From assembly GCA_900752475.1 (NCBI GenBank), contig CAADVJ010000155.1:1-15567 (forward strand): DNA of 15,567 nt. Reading direction: 5' to 3'. Of this stretch, positions 5,638 through 12,602 are shown in pieces. This DNA is from an uncultured Collinsella sp. (GTDB lineage: Bacteria; Actinomycetota; Coriobacteriia; Coriobacteriales; Coriobacteriaceae). Under the pieces are notes generated by a model. That model searched no databases. It was given only the letters and a program-made list of their open reading frames with translations, and was not told the origin of the DNA. Position 1 is the stretch's first letter; every line of letters starts with the position of its first letter. The translations under genes were made by a program, and so were the position numbers.

Positions 5638-8106
5638 CTACTGCGATGCAATCTGCGCGAGGTGGGCGCGCGCGATCGCCGCCTGACCGTAGGCGATGCA
5701 GCCGTCGTTGACGGGCACGGAGTGGGGAACCAAGACGGTGAGACCCATGCTTTTGAGCTCGCGGGTGAGGAACTGGAGCAAAAGTCGGTTCATGAACACA
5801 CCGCCCGAGAGTGCGACGGTGTCAAGGCCTTCACGGACGCAGATCTCGTTTGCGATGTGGGCCGACGCGCGTGCGATGGTGACGTGGAAGTCGAGCGCGA
5901 GCTGGCCGGCGGGCACGTCGGCCCCGATTCCCTCCAAAAGCTCTTCAATAAGCGATCTGGAGTTCAGAACATGGCAGTCGTCCGGACGGGATGATTCGGT
6001 TACGGAAAAGCTGGCCATATTGCCGGTGGGACAGGTGCTTTCACTGCCGAGCGCGTGCCAGGCGGCGGCCTCGAACTCGATGGCGGGTTCACCTTCGTAG
6101 GTTGCCTGGCCGCAAATGCCCAGAATTGCGGCTGCGGCATCAAACAAGCGACCCATGCTGCTGGTGCGCGGGCTGTTGATGCCGCGCTCGATCATCGTTG
6201 CCGTCACGCTACGTGTTTGTTCGTCTAGGTCGCCTAAGAGCCGCTCGGCCCCCGGGTGTTCAAGCAGGCCGAGCTCACTGAGCAGGGCAAAGGCGTTGCG
6301 GCGGGCGTCGCGCACGGAGGCCGCCCCGCCGGGGAGCGACCAGGTGCGCAAATGCGCGGCGCGCTCAAAGCCGCCAAGGCTGGCAACAAGAAACTCGCCG
6401 CCCCAAATGGAACCATCGGTGCCGGCTCCGGTGCCGTCAAAGGCGATGCCAAGGACGCGCGCGTCGGTTGTAAGCTGGCCCGCGGCGATGGCCTCGGCCA
6501 TTACGCTCGCGATATGCGCATGATGGTGCTGCACCTCGACGAGCGGCAGATTGCATTTTCGCGCCTGCTCGCGCGCCCACTGGCTCGATAGATAGCTGGG
6601 ATGTACATCGCAGGCCAAGGCGGCGGGCGCCAAGTCAAAGAGATTTTCCAAGCGCGTGCGCGCGGCGTTCCAGGCATCGAAGGTCTCGCCGTTTTCAACA
6701 TCGCCGATATGCTGCGACACAAAACAGGTCGCCTCGCCGTTCGTCCCTTCACGCGTGAGCGCAATCGTGGCCTTTTGTTGTGGCCCGCAGGCGAGCACAC
6801 AGGACGGAGCGCTGTCGAGCGCCGGCAACGGCAGCGGCTGGGGTGCATATCCGCGAGCGCGGCGAACGGGCATAACGGCGTCGTCGACCACGCGTACCAC
6901 AGAGTCGTCGTAGCGCGACAGAATCGCGCGGTCGTTACCGAGCAACGCGTCGGCGATGCCGGCGGCAACGAGGTGTTCCCAGGCAAGGTCGTCGTCGGTC
7001 TCGATGGGTTCTTCACTCAGGTTTCCGCTGGTCATGACGAGCGCGTGCATACCGCGGGCTTCTGCCGTGGCAAGCAACAGATGCTGAAGCGGGGTGTAGG
7101 GGAGCATAACACCGAGCTCGGGAAGGTCGTGCGCGACGGACGGTGCGAGCGCGAGGGCGTCGGGGGAGCCGTCGCGCTCGCAAACAGCACGTCGGCGCAG
7201 CAGCACAATGGGGCGAATGCTGCCGGCCAGCAAGCCGCGCTCAACGTCGTTGACATGGCACAGGCGTTCAACATCGGCAAGGTCGCGCACCATAACGGCA
7301 AGCGGTTTGTTGCTGCGGCGTTTGCGGCGGCGAAGCTCGGCTACCGCCTGCTCGTTGGAGGCATCGCATGCCAAGTGAAATCCGCCCAGACCCTTGATGG
7401 CGACGATACCGCCGTTGGCCAGCAGCGCAACACAGCGGTCGATAATGGCGTCGCTGTTCTCGCGCGTGGTGCCGACGACCGGCGACGCGGCGGCTTCGCC
7501 CGGCTCATTGCCCACGCCCGCCTCGTGCCATGTAATATGCGGCCCGCAATCAAAGCAGGCATCGGGCTGCGCGTGAAAACGCCGGTCGAGTGGGTCGGCA
7601 TACTCCGCGGCGCACTCGGGACACATGGGAAAACAATCCATCGACGTGGCCGCTCGGTCATAAGGCAGCGATCGGATGATGGTAAAGCGCGGGCCGCAGT
7701 TGGTGCAGTTGATAAAGGGGTAGTGATAGCGTCGGTCGGCGGGATCGAACAACTCGCGCAGGCAATCGTCGCAGGTGGCGATATCGGGCGAGACGAGCGT
7801 CGTGTGCGCGGTCTGGTCCTGCGATGCTACGATGCGAAAACCCTGTTCACTGGCGGCATCCCAACCGTTGGCTGCCAGGTCCATAGTCTCGACATGCTCT
7901 ACGCGGGCTGCCGCAGGCGCATGCTCAGAAAGCGCGGCAACAAAAGCATCGAGCGCATCGGCCGGAGCATGCGCCTCGATGTGCACGCCGTCGCCCGCAT
8001 TGAGCACCCAGCCGCAAATGTCATGCGCCGTGGCCTCGCGATACACAAACGGTCGCATGCCAACGCCCTGCACAATGCCCGTCACATGAATATGCACATG
8101 CCGCAT
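5638..8106 (-). CDS. hypF: Carbamoyltransferase HypF
   Basis: HypF converts carbamoyl phosphate and ATP to a carbamoyl adenylate and hands the carbamoyl group to HypE. The 822-residue protein shows the full architecture. An acylphosphatase domain comes first (residues 3-90, with the GIVQGVGMRPF loop). Two zinc fingers follow (Cys112/115/134/137 and Cys162/165/184/187, spacing CX2C-X18-CX2C-X24-CX2C-X18-CX2C). Next is a YrdC-like domain (about 215-400, KGLGGFHLACDA), then a Kae1-like domain with the metal-binding HHHAH at 527-531. The chosen ATG (8104-8106) has GAGGGG at the right distance and puts the acylphosphatase motif at the N-terminus. A start 27 bases upstream adds nine unrelated residues. 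It lies downstream of nikR, separated by a strong palindrome. Confidence 0.97.
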   Translation of the reverse strand: MRHVHIHVTGIVQGVGMRPFVYREATAHDICGWVLNAGDGVHIEAHAPADALDAFVAALSEHAPAAARVEHVETMDLAANGWDAASEQGFRIVASQDQTAHTTLVSPDIATCDDCLRELFDPADRRYHYPFINCTNCGPRFTIIRSLPYDRAATSMDCFPMCPECAAEYADPLDRRFHAQPDACFDCGPHITWHEAGVGNEPGEAAASPVVGTTRENSDAIIDRCVALLANGGIVAIKGLGGFHLACDASNEQAVAELRRRKRRSNKPLAVMVRDLADVERLCHVNDVERGLLAGSIRPIVLLRRRAVCERDGSPDALALAPSVAHDLPELGVMLPYTPLQHLLLATAEARGMHALVMTSGNLSEEPIETDDDLAWEHLVAAGIADALLGNDRAILSRYDDSVVRVVDDAVMPVRRARGYAPQPLPLPALDSAPSCVLACGPQQKATIALTREGTNGEATCFVSQHIGDVENGETFDAWNAARTRLENLFDLAPAALACDVHPSYLSSQWAREQARKCNLPLVEVQHHHAHIASVMAEAIAAGQLTTDARVLGIAFDGTGAGTDGSIWGGEFLVASLGGFERAAHLRTWSLPGGAASVRDARRNAFALLSELGLLEHPGAERLLGDLDEQTRSVTATMIERGINSPRTSSMGRLFDAAAAILGICGQATYEGEPAIEFEAAAWHALGSESTCPTGNMASFSVTESSRPDDCHVLNSRSLIEELLEGIGADVPAGQLALDFHVTIARASAHIANEICVREGLDTVALSGGVFMNRLLLQFLTRELKSMGLTVLVPHSVPVNDGCIAYGQAAIARAHLAQIASQ

Positions 8107-8129
8107 GCGACACCCCTCATCAAAACCGA

Positions 8130-8200
8130 CCAAAAAGGGACAGGTTTATTTTGGTAGGTAAAACTTCTAAACCTGCCAAAACAAACCTGTCCCTTTTTGG
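8130..8200. repeat. 30-bp-arm palindrome, terminator-like, between nikR and hypF
   Basis: Arms 8130-8159 and 8171-8200 match at 28 of 30 positions around an 11-base A/T-rich loop. Each arm begins CCAAAAAGGGACAGG and continues through TTTATTTTGG or TTTGTTTTGG. Read on either strand, the stem GGGACAGGTTT/AAACCTGTCCC is followed by TTTTT, so it resembles a bidirectional Rho-independent terminator. It could separate the nikR transcript from hypF or attenuate read-through. A solo arm at 48-72 shows it belongs to a dispersed family. Confidence 0.85.
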
Positions 8201-8223
8201 CAGGTGCGCTGCGGGAAATCCCG

Positions 8224-8733
8224 CTATAGCCCCAGACTTTGCCTGGTGGCGGCGCAGGTGAGCTCGCCGTGCTTAACGCCGCGCAGGCCCAGCAGGCGGT
8301 CGGCTAGTTCGTAGACGCGCTCGCCGCGACCCTTGAGCGCCAAGATCTCCAGACAGTTGTGGTGATCAAGATGCACGTGCATGGTCGATACGATCTCGTC
8401 GGTGTAGTCGTGCTGCACCTCGTCCAGGCGACGCGTCAGATCGCCGGTGTGATGGTCGTAGATCATGGTGAGCGACCCGATAACGTGCTCATCGGGCGTG
8501 CGCATCTGCTCTTTGGCGATCGAGGCGCGAATCAAATCGCGCACTGCCTCGGAGCGGTTGGCCACGTCGCCGCGGCGTGCGATCTGCTCGTCAAAGCGGC
8601 GCAGTAGGTCATCGGGCGCGGTGACCGAAAAACGGACCAGCTCGGAGCCGCCGCCGCAACGGCAGCTCGCCTCGTCGCCCGTGTCGTTGCGGTGGTCGTG
8701 CCCGCAGCCGTGCTCGTGTTCGTGTTCGGACAC
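8224..8733 (-). CDS. nikR: Nickel-responsive regulator NikR with a His/Cys-rich N-terminal tail
   Basis: NikR is a ribbon-helix-helix DNA-binding protein that represses nickel uptake when Ni2+ is bound. Of 169 residues, about 31-75 form the RHH domain (ELVRFSVTAPDDLLRRFDE). The ACT-like C-terminal domain has His108, His119, His121 and Cys127, with the same 11, 2 and 6 residue spacing as the E. coli nickel site (His76, 87, 89, Cys95). Residues 1-30 are an extension absent from E. coli NikR, with His at 4, 6, 8, 12 and 14 and Cys at 10, 24 and 26. The start is a GTG one base after the upstream gene's stop (TAG-G-GTG) with only a weak Shine-Dalgarno, so reinitiation is likely. No later ATG or GTG precedes the RHH domain, so the tail should be real. 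Confidence 0.94.
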   Translation of the reverse strand: MSEHEHEHGCGHDHRNDTGDEASCRCGGGSELVRFSVTAPDDLLRRFDEQIARRGDVANRSEAVRDLIRASIAKEQMRTPDEHVIGSLTMIYDHHTGDLTRRLDEVQHDYTDEIVSTMHVHLDHHNCLEILALKGRGERVYELADRLLGLRGVKHGELTCAATRQSLGL

Positions 8734-8734
8734 C

Positions 8735-8983
8735 CTACACCAGCTTTACGGAGCCGACGGAGTTGTGGTCAGCCTCGATGGCTTCCTCGTAGCCCTCGAG
8801 CGCGTCATGCGCCTCGTGCAGTGCGGCCATGGCAGCTTCGAGCTTGGCGCCAATGCGCTCCATGTCAAAATTCTCGGTCGCATGCAGCAGCTGATGGCTC
8901 CACTCGTGGGCGAGCTCGATGGTGTCGTCGACCTGCTTGACGCTCATGGCAAGCTGGCTCATGTTCATTCCGACGTCATGCAT
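8735..8983 (-). CDS. Small helical protein of unknown function, coupled to nikR
   Basis: I do not recognise this 82-residue protein. It looks all-helical: residues about 5-38 and 40-70 form amphipathic heptad-like helices, and six His are scattered (2, 26, 30, 34, 56, 59), with another at 73. There is no signal peptide, membrane segment or Cys. The ATG at 8981-8983 has a good RBS (AAGGAG, 8 bases upstream), so it is a genuine gene, and its stop is one base from the nikR start. First position in a nikR operon suggests a role in nickel handling or hydrogenase maturation, but that is inference from context only. Confidence 0.82.
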   Translation of the reverse strand: MHDVGMNMSQLAMSVKQVDDTIELAHEWSHQLLHATENFDMERIGAKLEAAMAALHEAHDALEGYEEAIEADHNSVGSVKLV

Positions 8984-9056
8984 GGGAAATCTCCTTATGC
9001 TCGGGGCAATCCAGTGGTTCAGATTCTACTACGCCCGCGCGGGGCGCTGCCGCATA

Positions 9057-9093
9057 AGAAAACGGGTGCGAGTCTGTGTGACCCGCACCCGTT
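9057..9093 (-). terminator. Rho-independent terminator of trxA
   Basis: A 14-bp stem (9061-9074 with 9080-9093, one A-C mismatch) surrounds a 5-base loop. On the minus strand it is followed by TTTTCTT. It lies about 120 bases beyond the trxA stop and upstream of the unknown-nikR pair, separating the two units. Confidence 0.82.
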
Positions 9094-9214
9094 CACTGGG
9101 GGCTGTTTGTATTTACCATACTATCCGTGGTCGCACGCGGTGCATCCAGAAGTCCGGCGAGCGGTGCAAAAGCGTTCATGGACGGCGGCAGGACGCCAAA
9201 ATGTAACCAGCGTA

Positions 9215-9535
9215 TTACAGGTGCTTCTCCAGCAATACCTGCAGCCTTGCCTTGGGCAGCGCGCCGACCGAGCGGTCGACCTCCTCACCGTTCTTAAAGA
9301 CAATCAGCGTGGGGATGCTCATGACGCCAAACTTCATGGCCAGGTCCTGATTGTCATCGACGTTGCACTTGGCAACGGCAAGCTTGCCGGCCAGCTCGTC
9401 GGCTACCTCGTCCACGATGGGCGAGAGCGATCGGCAGGGCCCGCACCAGGGCGCCCAAAAATCAACCAGTACGGGAAGGTTGTCGCTAACGACGGAATCG
9501 AAGTTCTCGGGGGTAATCTGCTTAATGTCAGCCAT
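9215..9535 (-). CDS. trxA: Thioredoxin
   Basis: This 106-residue thioredoxin is a cytoplasmic dithiol reductant, normally recycled by thioredoxin reductase. It has the active site WAPWCGPC, the buried Asp in VDFWA, and the cis-Pro loop MSIPTLIVFKNGEEV. Length is standard for TrxA. The ATG at 9533-9535 was chosen because GGAGG lies 6-10 bases upstream and family members start here. An in-frame GTG/ATG extension further up is not family-like. It diverges from the 191-aa gene across a 136-base spacer and is followed by its own terminator. Confidence 0.96.
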   Translation of the reverse strand: MADIKQITPENFDSVVSDNLPVLVDFWAPWCGPCRSLSPIVDEVADELAGKLAVAKCNVDDNQDLAMKFGVMSIPTLIVFKNGEEVDRSVGALPKARLQVLLEKHL

Positions 9536-9637
9536 GGTGACCTCCATAATGCGACGCGGCTCGGCCGCGTAAAACTCAGTACGACCGTGCTTATACCCAA
9601 CGGCCCGCAAAGCAACCACTCACGGGCGGCTCTTTTA

Positions 9638-9643
9638 TATAAT
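9638..9643 (+). promoter_or_regulatory. -10 element upstream of the 191-aa gene
   Basis: A perfect TATAAT, within the A/T-rich TCTTTTATATAATGG, lies 28 bases before the ATG at 9672. I find no matching -35 at 16-18 bases upstream. It may need an activator, or be a chance match in the divergent spacer. Confidence 0.4.
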
Positions 9644-9671
9644 GGTGGGCACGCAAACGATTGGAGAGCAC

Positions 9672-10247
9672 ATGTCCACGTCACAAAGCCAGAAAAAAGA
9701 AGCTATCGCTCAGGCCGCCGAGCAGGAGCTCGCATCGCTTGTGGGCCGTGGCGTGCGCATCGCGGGCAACGCGTGCTCGCGGATCGTGCTGGTCAAAGGT
9801 GATTTGGATGATGCCGAGCGCTCGGGCGGCGAACTTGCCGCCGGCGCGGATGGCGCCGCATTGCGCAAGGCGCTCGGGGCAATCGGTTACGCGCCCGAAG
9901 AGTTTTGTGTGCTGGCGAGTGTTGCCGGCGCGGGCGACGGAGCTGTGACGGTGGGCCATGCCCTGCCGTGCGACCTGTTCCGCGAGGCGCTTGAGGCTCT
10001 GGATCCCGAGGCGGTGCTGCTGCTCGATAACAGCGCGGCCGATGTCATGCGCGAAACCTACGCCGATATGCTCGTGGCGATTGATGACTTCGACACCGCC
10101 ATGCTCAAGCCCGGCCTGGTCGCCCATGTGCAGGGCCGCCGCGTGCTCGCGCTCGATGGCTTTGAGGCGGCGCTGACCGACAAGGCGGCCAAGCAGCGCA
10201 TGTGGGCCTACATCAAGCAGCTGACCCCGCCGGCCGCTCCGCTGTAG
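9672..10247 (+). CDS. Conserved-looking protein of unknown function, 191 aa
   Basis: I do not recognise this soluble protein. It has no signal peptide or membrane helices. It starts with a helical, Lys/Gln/Glu-rich stretch (residues 3-24). Alternating hydrophobic beta and helix segments follow (RIVLVKGDL, EFCVLASV, AVLLLDNSAADVM, RRVLALDGFEAAL), as in an alpha/beta fold, and a Trp-containing helix comes near the end. Codon use and G+C match the neighbours. The start has GGAGAG 5-10 bases upstream and a TATAAT box before that. It is transcribed divergently from trxA and convergently with the sensor kinase gene, so it stands alone. Confidence 0.8.
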   Translation: MSTSQSQKKEAIAQAAEQELASLVGRGVRIAGNACSRIVLVKGDLDDAERSGGELAAGADGAALRKALGAIGYAPEEFCVLASVAGAGDGAVTVGHALPCDLFREALEALDPEAVLLLDNSAADVMRETYADMLVAIDDFDTAMLKPGLVAHVQGRRVLALDGFEAALTDKAAKQRMWAYIKQLTPPAAPL

Positions 10248-10311
10248 CGGATTGGCGTCGGCGAGCGATTGCCTGGCGGGCAAACCACGCCGCAAGATCG
10301 GCGCCGCACTT

Positions 10312-11589
10312 CTACACCACAGCGCGCAGCTCAAACCGATCGCCGTTAATGCGGAACTGGCAGTTGCCGTTCATGCGCTCCACGGCAAGTTTGATGCTCT
10401 TGGTGCCAAAGCCGTGGCCCGCATGCTGGGTTATAGGAATGCCGTCGACCATGCGCGGCGCGCGGTCAAACGTGTTGGAAACTAACAGCAGCAGCTGACC
10501 GTCCTCCAATCGCAGGTCAAAGTCGACGAATCGCTTTCCTTGGGGCGCGGCGCTTGCGGCGGTGATAGCGTTTTCCAAGGCATTTGAGAGCACGCTAAAC
10601 AGGTCGGCGTCACCTACATGGATGGTTTCGGGTACGGCGGCGCGCAGGTTGGCGGTAATGCCGTTTCTATTAATTTCCGAGTTAAATGACGAAAGCGCAA
10701 TGTTTACGGTCTCGTTGGCGCAGAAGCGGCGTACGGCGGTGCGGTCGCCGGCTTCGCAGAGTTCGTCGATGCGTTTGAGCGCCTCGTCGGTGTGGCCCTC
10801 CTCAATCAAAGCGGCCAGACCGCGTAGGAAGTGGCGCATATCGTGGCGAAGAATCGACAGCTCGCGCCCAGATTGACGCCAGGCCTCGAGCTCTTTGATG
10901 GCGGCGCTGTCGCGGGTTTCGAACATCCAGCGCTCTCGCTCGGCGGTTTCCTTTTCTTCGTATTCGCGCAGGTAAACGGCAAGAAACATAAGATAGAAGG
11001 CACAGAGCGCAAAGGCTAAAAACTCAACCGTCACCACCGAGCCCGAGTGGAACAGCGTGGTGTAGACGTTGGTGGCATAGTCAAAGACGTAATAGACGAG
11101 CGGCAGGATTAAAAGGATGCTCAGCTCGGTGGTGCTTTTAATCGCCAGGCGCGGACCGATGTCGCCGGCCCAATGCAACAGGACGGCAAAGACGGCGAGC
11201 GTGGTCGCGATGCGCGCCAGATAGTACGTGGTCTGCGAATCGGTCGCGGCAAATGCGGCGATACCCATCCAGTTGCTGAACTGGCAGCTCAGATAGGCGC
11301 TCGTAATGCCGAGCGCGGCAAGCAGTGGACTCAGGCGGTAGCGCGCGCACAGGTAGACGATAAGCGGCAGGTGCACGACAAGCGGATAAGCCTGGCGGGC
11401 AAAAAGCTCTCCGCCAACGACATTGGCGATCGAGAAGGCGGCGCCGGTCACGACGCCGACCCCCAGCAGCTCAAGCGCGTGGCGTCGGTTGATTTCGACA
11501 CCGCACAGCGCCGCCGAGGCAAAGACGCCAAAGAGCAACGTCGTGGCGTGGTGGATTGCCCAAAGGACCATTTCGACCGTTGCGGGCAT
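10312..11589 (-). CDS. Membrane sensor histidine kinase, GHKL/AgrC-like
   Basis: This 425-residue kinase has about six or seven hydrophobic segments in residues 5-205. A coiled linker (206-240) and the phosphoacceptor box SILRHDMRHF (His249) follow, then a GHKL ATPase with N-box NALEN (336-340) and G-box GHGFGTKS (391-398). The RHDxRH-type box and multi-pass sensor are typical of AgrC/ComD-class and other LytTR-partner kinases that detect peptides or membrane signals. The ATG at 11587-11589 was chosen because it overlaps the regulator's stop by one base (TAATG) and has GGGAGG upstream; an extension further up would overlap the regulator. I see no cognate peptide precursor or transporter nearby. 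Confidence 0.92.
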   Translation of the reverse strand: MPATVEMVLWAIHHATTLLFGVFASAALCGVEINRRHALELLGVGVVTGAAFSIANVVGGELFARQAYPLVVHLPLIVYLCARYRLSPLLAALGITSAYLSCQFSNWMGIAAFAATDSQTTYYLARIATTLAVFAVLLHWAGDIGPRLAIKSTTELSILLILPLVYYVFDYATNVYTTLFHSGSVVTVEFLAFALCAFYLMFLAVYLREYEEKETAERERWMFETRDSAAIKELEAWRQSGRELSILRHDMRHFLRGLAALIEEGHTDEALKRIDELCEAGDRTAVRRFCANETVNIALSSFNSEINRNGITANLRAAVPETIHVGDADLFSVLSNALENAITAASAAPQGKRFVDFDLRLEDGQLLLLVSNTFDRAPRMVDGIPITQHAGHGFGTKSIKLAVERMNGNCQFRINGDRFELRAVV

Positions 11590-12311
11590 TAGCGCCTCCC
11601 GCCCTCGAAGCGCATCGCAAAGTAGGCGTCTTGGAATCCCTGCTTGCTGCTGCGCGACAGCGGAATGCACGCGCCCGAGCGCATGACGATGTCCGTGCGA
11701 TCGAAGTGGTCGATGTTGCGCAAGTTGACCTGGTAACTACGGTGGCATTTAAAGAAGGTGGCATTTTGTGCCAAACGGTCCTCAACGCTGCGGAACGACT
11801 CGAGTGCCTCGATATCGCGGCCATCGCGCAGGTGGAAGGCCACGTGCTTGTTGCGTGCCTCGGCATATTCGATATCGGATAAGCGCAGGGCGTGGTAGCC
11901 AAAGGACGTTTTGATCACGAGCTCGTCGGTTGCCGCCGGGCGCATGCTCGAAAGCTCGTCGAGTAGCTGCGCCAGGCGTTCGTAAGTCACGGGCTTGAGC
12001 AGATAGTCGAAGGCGCGGACCTCGTAGGACTCCAGTGCAAACTCGGGCGATGAGGTGAGAAACACCAGGCGCACGGCGGTATCGGCCTGGCGCAATTCGC
12101 GCGCGGTGTCCATGCCGTTGACGAGCGGCATGATCATGTCGAGCAGGATGATGTCGGCGCGCGATGCGGCATGGCGGGCTAGCAGGGCCTCGCCGCGCGT
12201 GACGAGCGCAACATCGACCGCCGTGCCCGTTTCGGTCGACCAACGGTCGATCATCCGGTGCAGTCTATCTAGAAAAGCGACGTCGTCGTCGCAGGCAATA
12301 ATCTTGAGCAT
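11589..12311 (-). CDS. LytTR-family response regulator
   Basis: This 240-residue regulator pairs with the downstream kinase. The receiver domain (residues 2-118) has the acidic pocket Asp8/9/10, the phosphorylated Asp58 (IILLDMI), Thr86 (FLTSS) and Lys106 (YLLKPV). The LytTR DNA-binding domain occupies about 130-235, recognisable from KCHRSYQVNLRNI and the IPLSRS segment. Such proteins usually bind pairs of short direct repeats at their targets. RBS GGGGG precedes the ATG. The two genes form a minimal operon with no target gene attached, so the regulon is unknown. Confidence 0.95.
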   Translation of the reverse strand: MLKIIACDDDVAFLDRLHRMIDRWSTETGTAVDVALVTRGEALLARHAASRADIILLDMIMPLVNGMDTARELRQADTAVRLVFLTSSPEFALESYEVRAFDYLLKPVTYERLAQLLDELSSMRPAATDELVIKTSFGYHALRLSDIEYAEARNKHVAFHLRDGRDIEALESFRSVEDRLAQNATFFKCHRSYQVNLRNIDHFDRTDIVMRSGACIPLSRSSKQGFQDAYFAMRFEGGRR

Positions 12312-12517
12312 TCGGCCCCCTTAGTAGTTCGATTTTGCCACATTGGGTGCGTACCGCCCGCGGGGGTGCGCGCCGTTTGCGCCCCACGGCGTGCAACTCG
12401 CGCCAAGCGGTATTGCGGTGGCGAAAGATGCCTCCTGCGCTATCGAGAGCTCGGCTATCCTCAGCTTGTCAGTTCGAAAATGGACCTGCCACATGATTGA
12501 ATCTTTATTTCAACTTT
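12312..12517. other. Divergent spacer between the two-component operon and nadA
   Basis: I see no gene or RNA here. A short plus-strand open frame (12343-12525) lacks a ribosome binding site and family resemblance. The left part must hold the promoter of the regulator-kinase operon on the minus strand, but no clear pair of hexamers stands out. Confidence 0.5.
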
Positions 12518-12561
12518 ACACCTAGGTTTACAGCTGTCTTGTCAGCTGTAAACCTAGGTGT
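12518..12561. promoter_or_regulatory. Perfect 19-bp-arm palindrome, likely operator of the nad operon
   Basis: ACACCTAGGTTTACAGCTG (12518-12536) is repeated inverted without mismatch at 12543-12561, around TCTTGT. Each arm contains two smaller palindromes, ACCTAGGT and CAGCTG. It overlaps the nadA promoter: the right arm fills the -35/-10 spacer. The position and the central ACAGCTGTCTTGTCAGCTGT resemble sites of NAD-biosynthesis repressors of the NiaR/YrxA type, which control nadBCA in Gram-positives. The family assignment is from memory and unconfirmed. No T-run follows, which argues against a terminator. Confidence 0.75.
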
Positions 12562-12567
12562 CATACT
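12539..12567 (+). promoter_or_regulatory. Promoter of nadA-nadB-nadC
   Basis: TTGTCA (12539-12544, five of six) and CATACT (12562-12567, four of six) are separated by exactly 17 bases. The -35 spans the palindrome's central loop and the -10 begins just after its right arm. Initiation near 12574 leaves a leader of about 28 nt before nadA. A protein bound to the palindrome would exclude RNA polymerase. Confidence 0.6.
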
Positions 12568-12602
12568 AAAGCCCCAAGATTCGCCAAAAGAGAGGGGCCT
12601 TG

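Noticed and set aside
6601..8157. 518-codon plus-strand open frame opposite hypF
   Set aside because: HypF has all its domains and motifs on the minus strand. The opposing frame has no recognisable domain or RBS and ends in the palindrome.
9076..9082. GTGTGAC, similar to one half of a NikR operator
   Set aside because: No matching GTCACAC or GTCATAC half lies at the required distance, and the bases belong to the trxA terminator loop and stem.
12343..12525. Possible 60-aa signal peptide gene for the adjacent kinase
   Set aside because: No RBS, no double-glycine or secretion signal, and it runs into the nad operator. It is more likely a chance frame.
12518..12561. Palindrome as a terminator of the two-component or an upstream gene
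   Set aside because: No T-run on either strand. The operon on the left is transcribed away from it, and it overlaps a well-spaced promoter.
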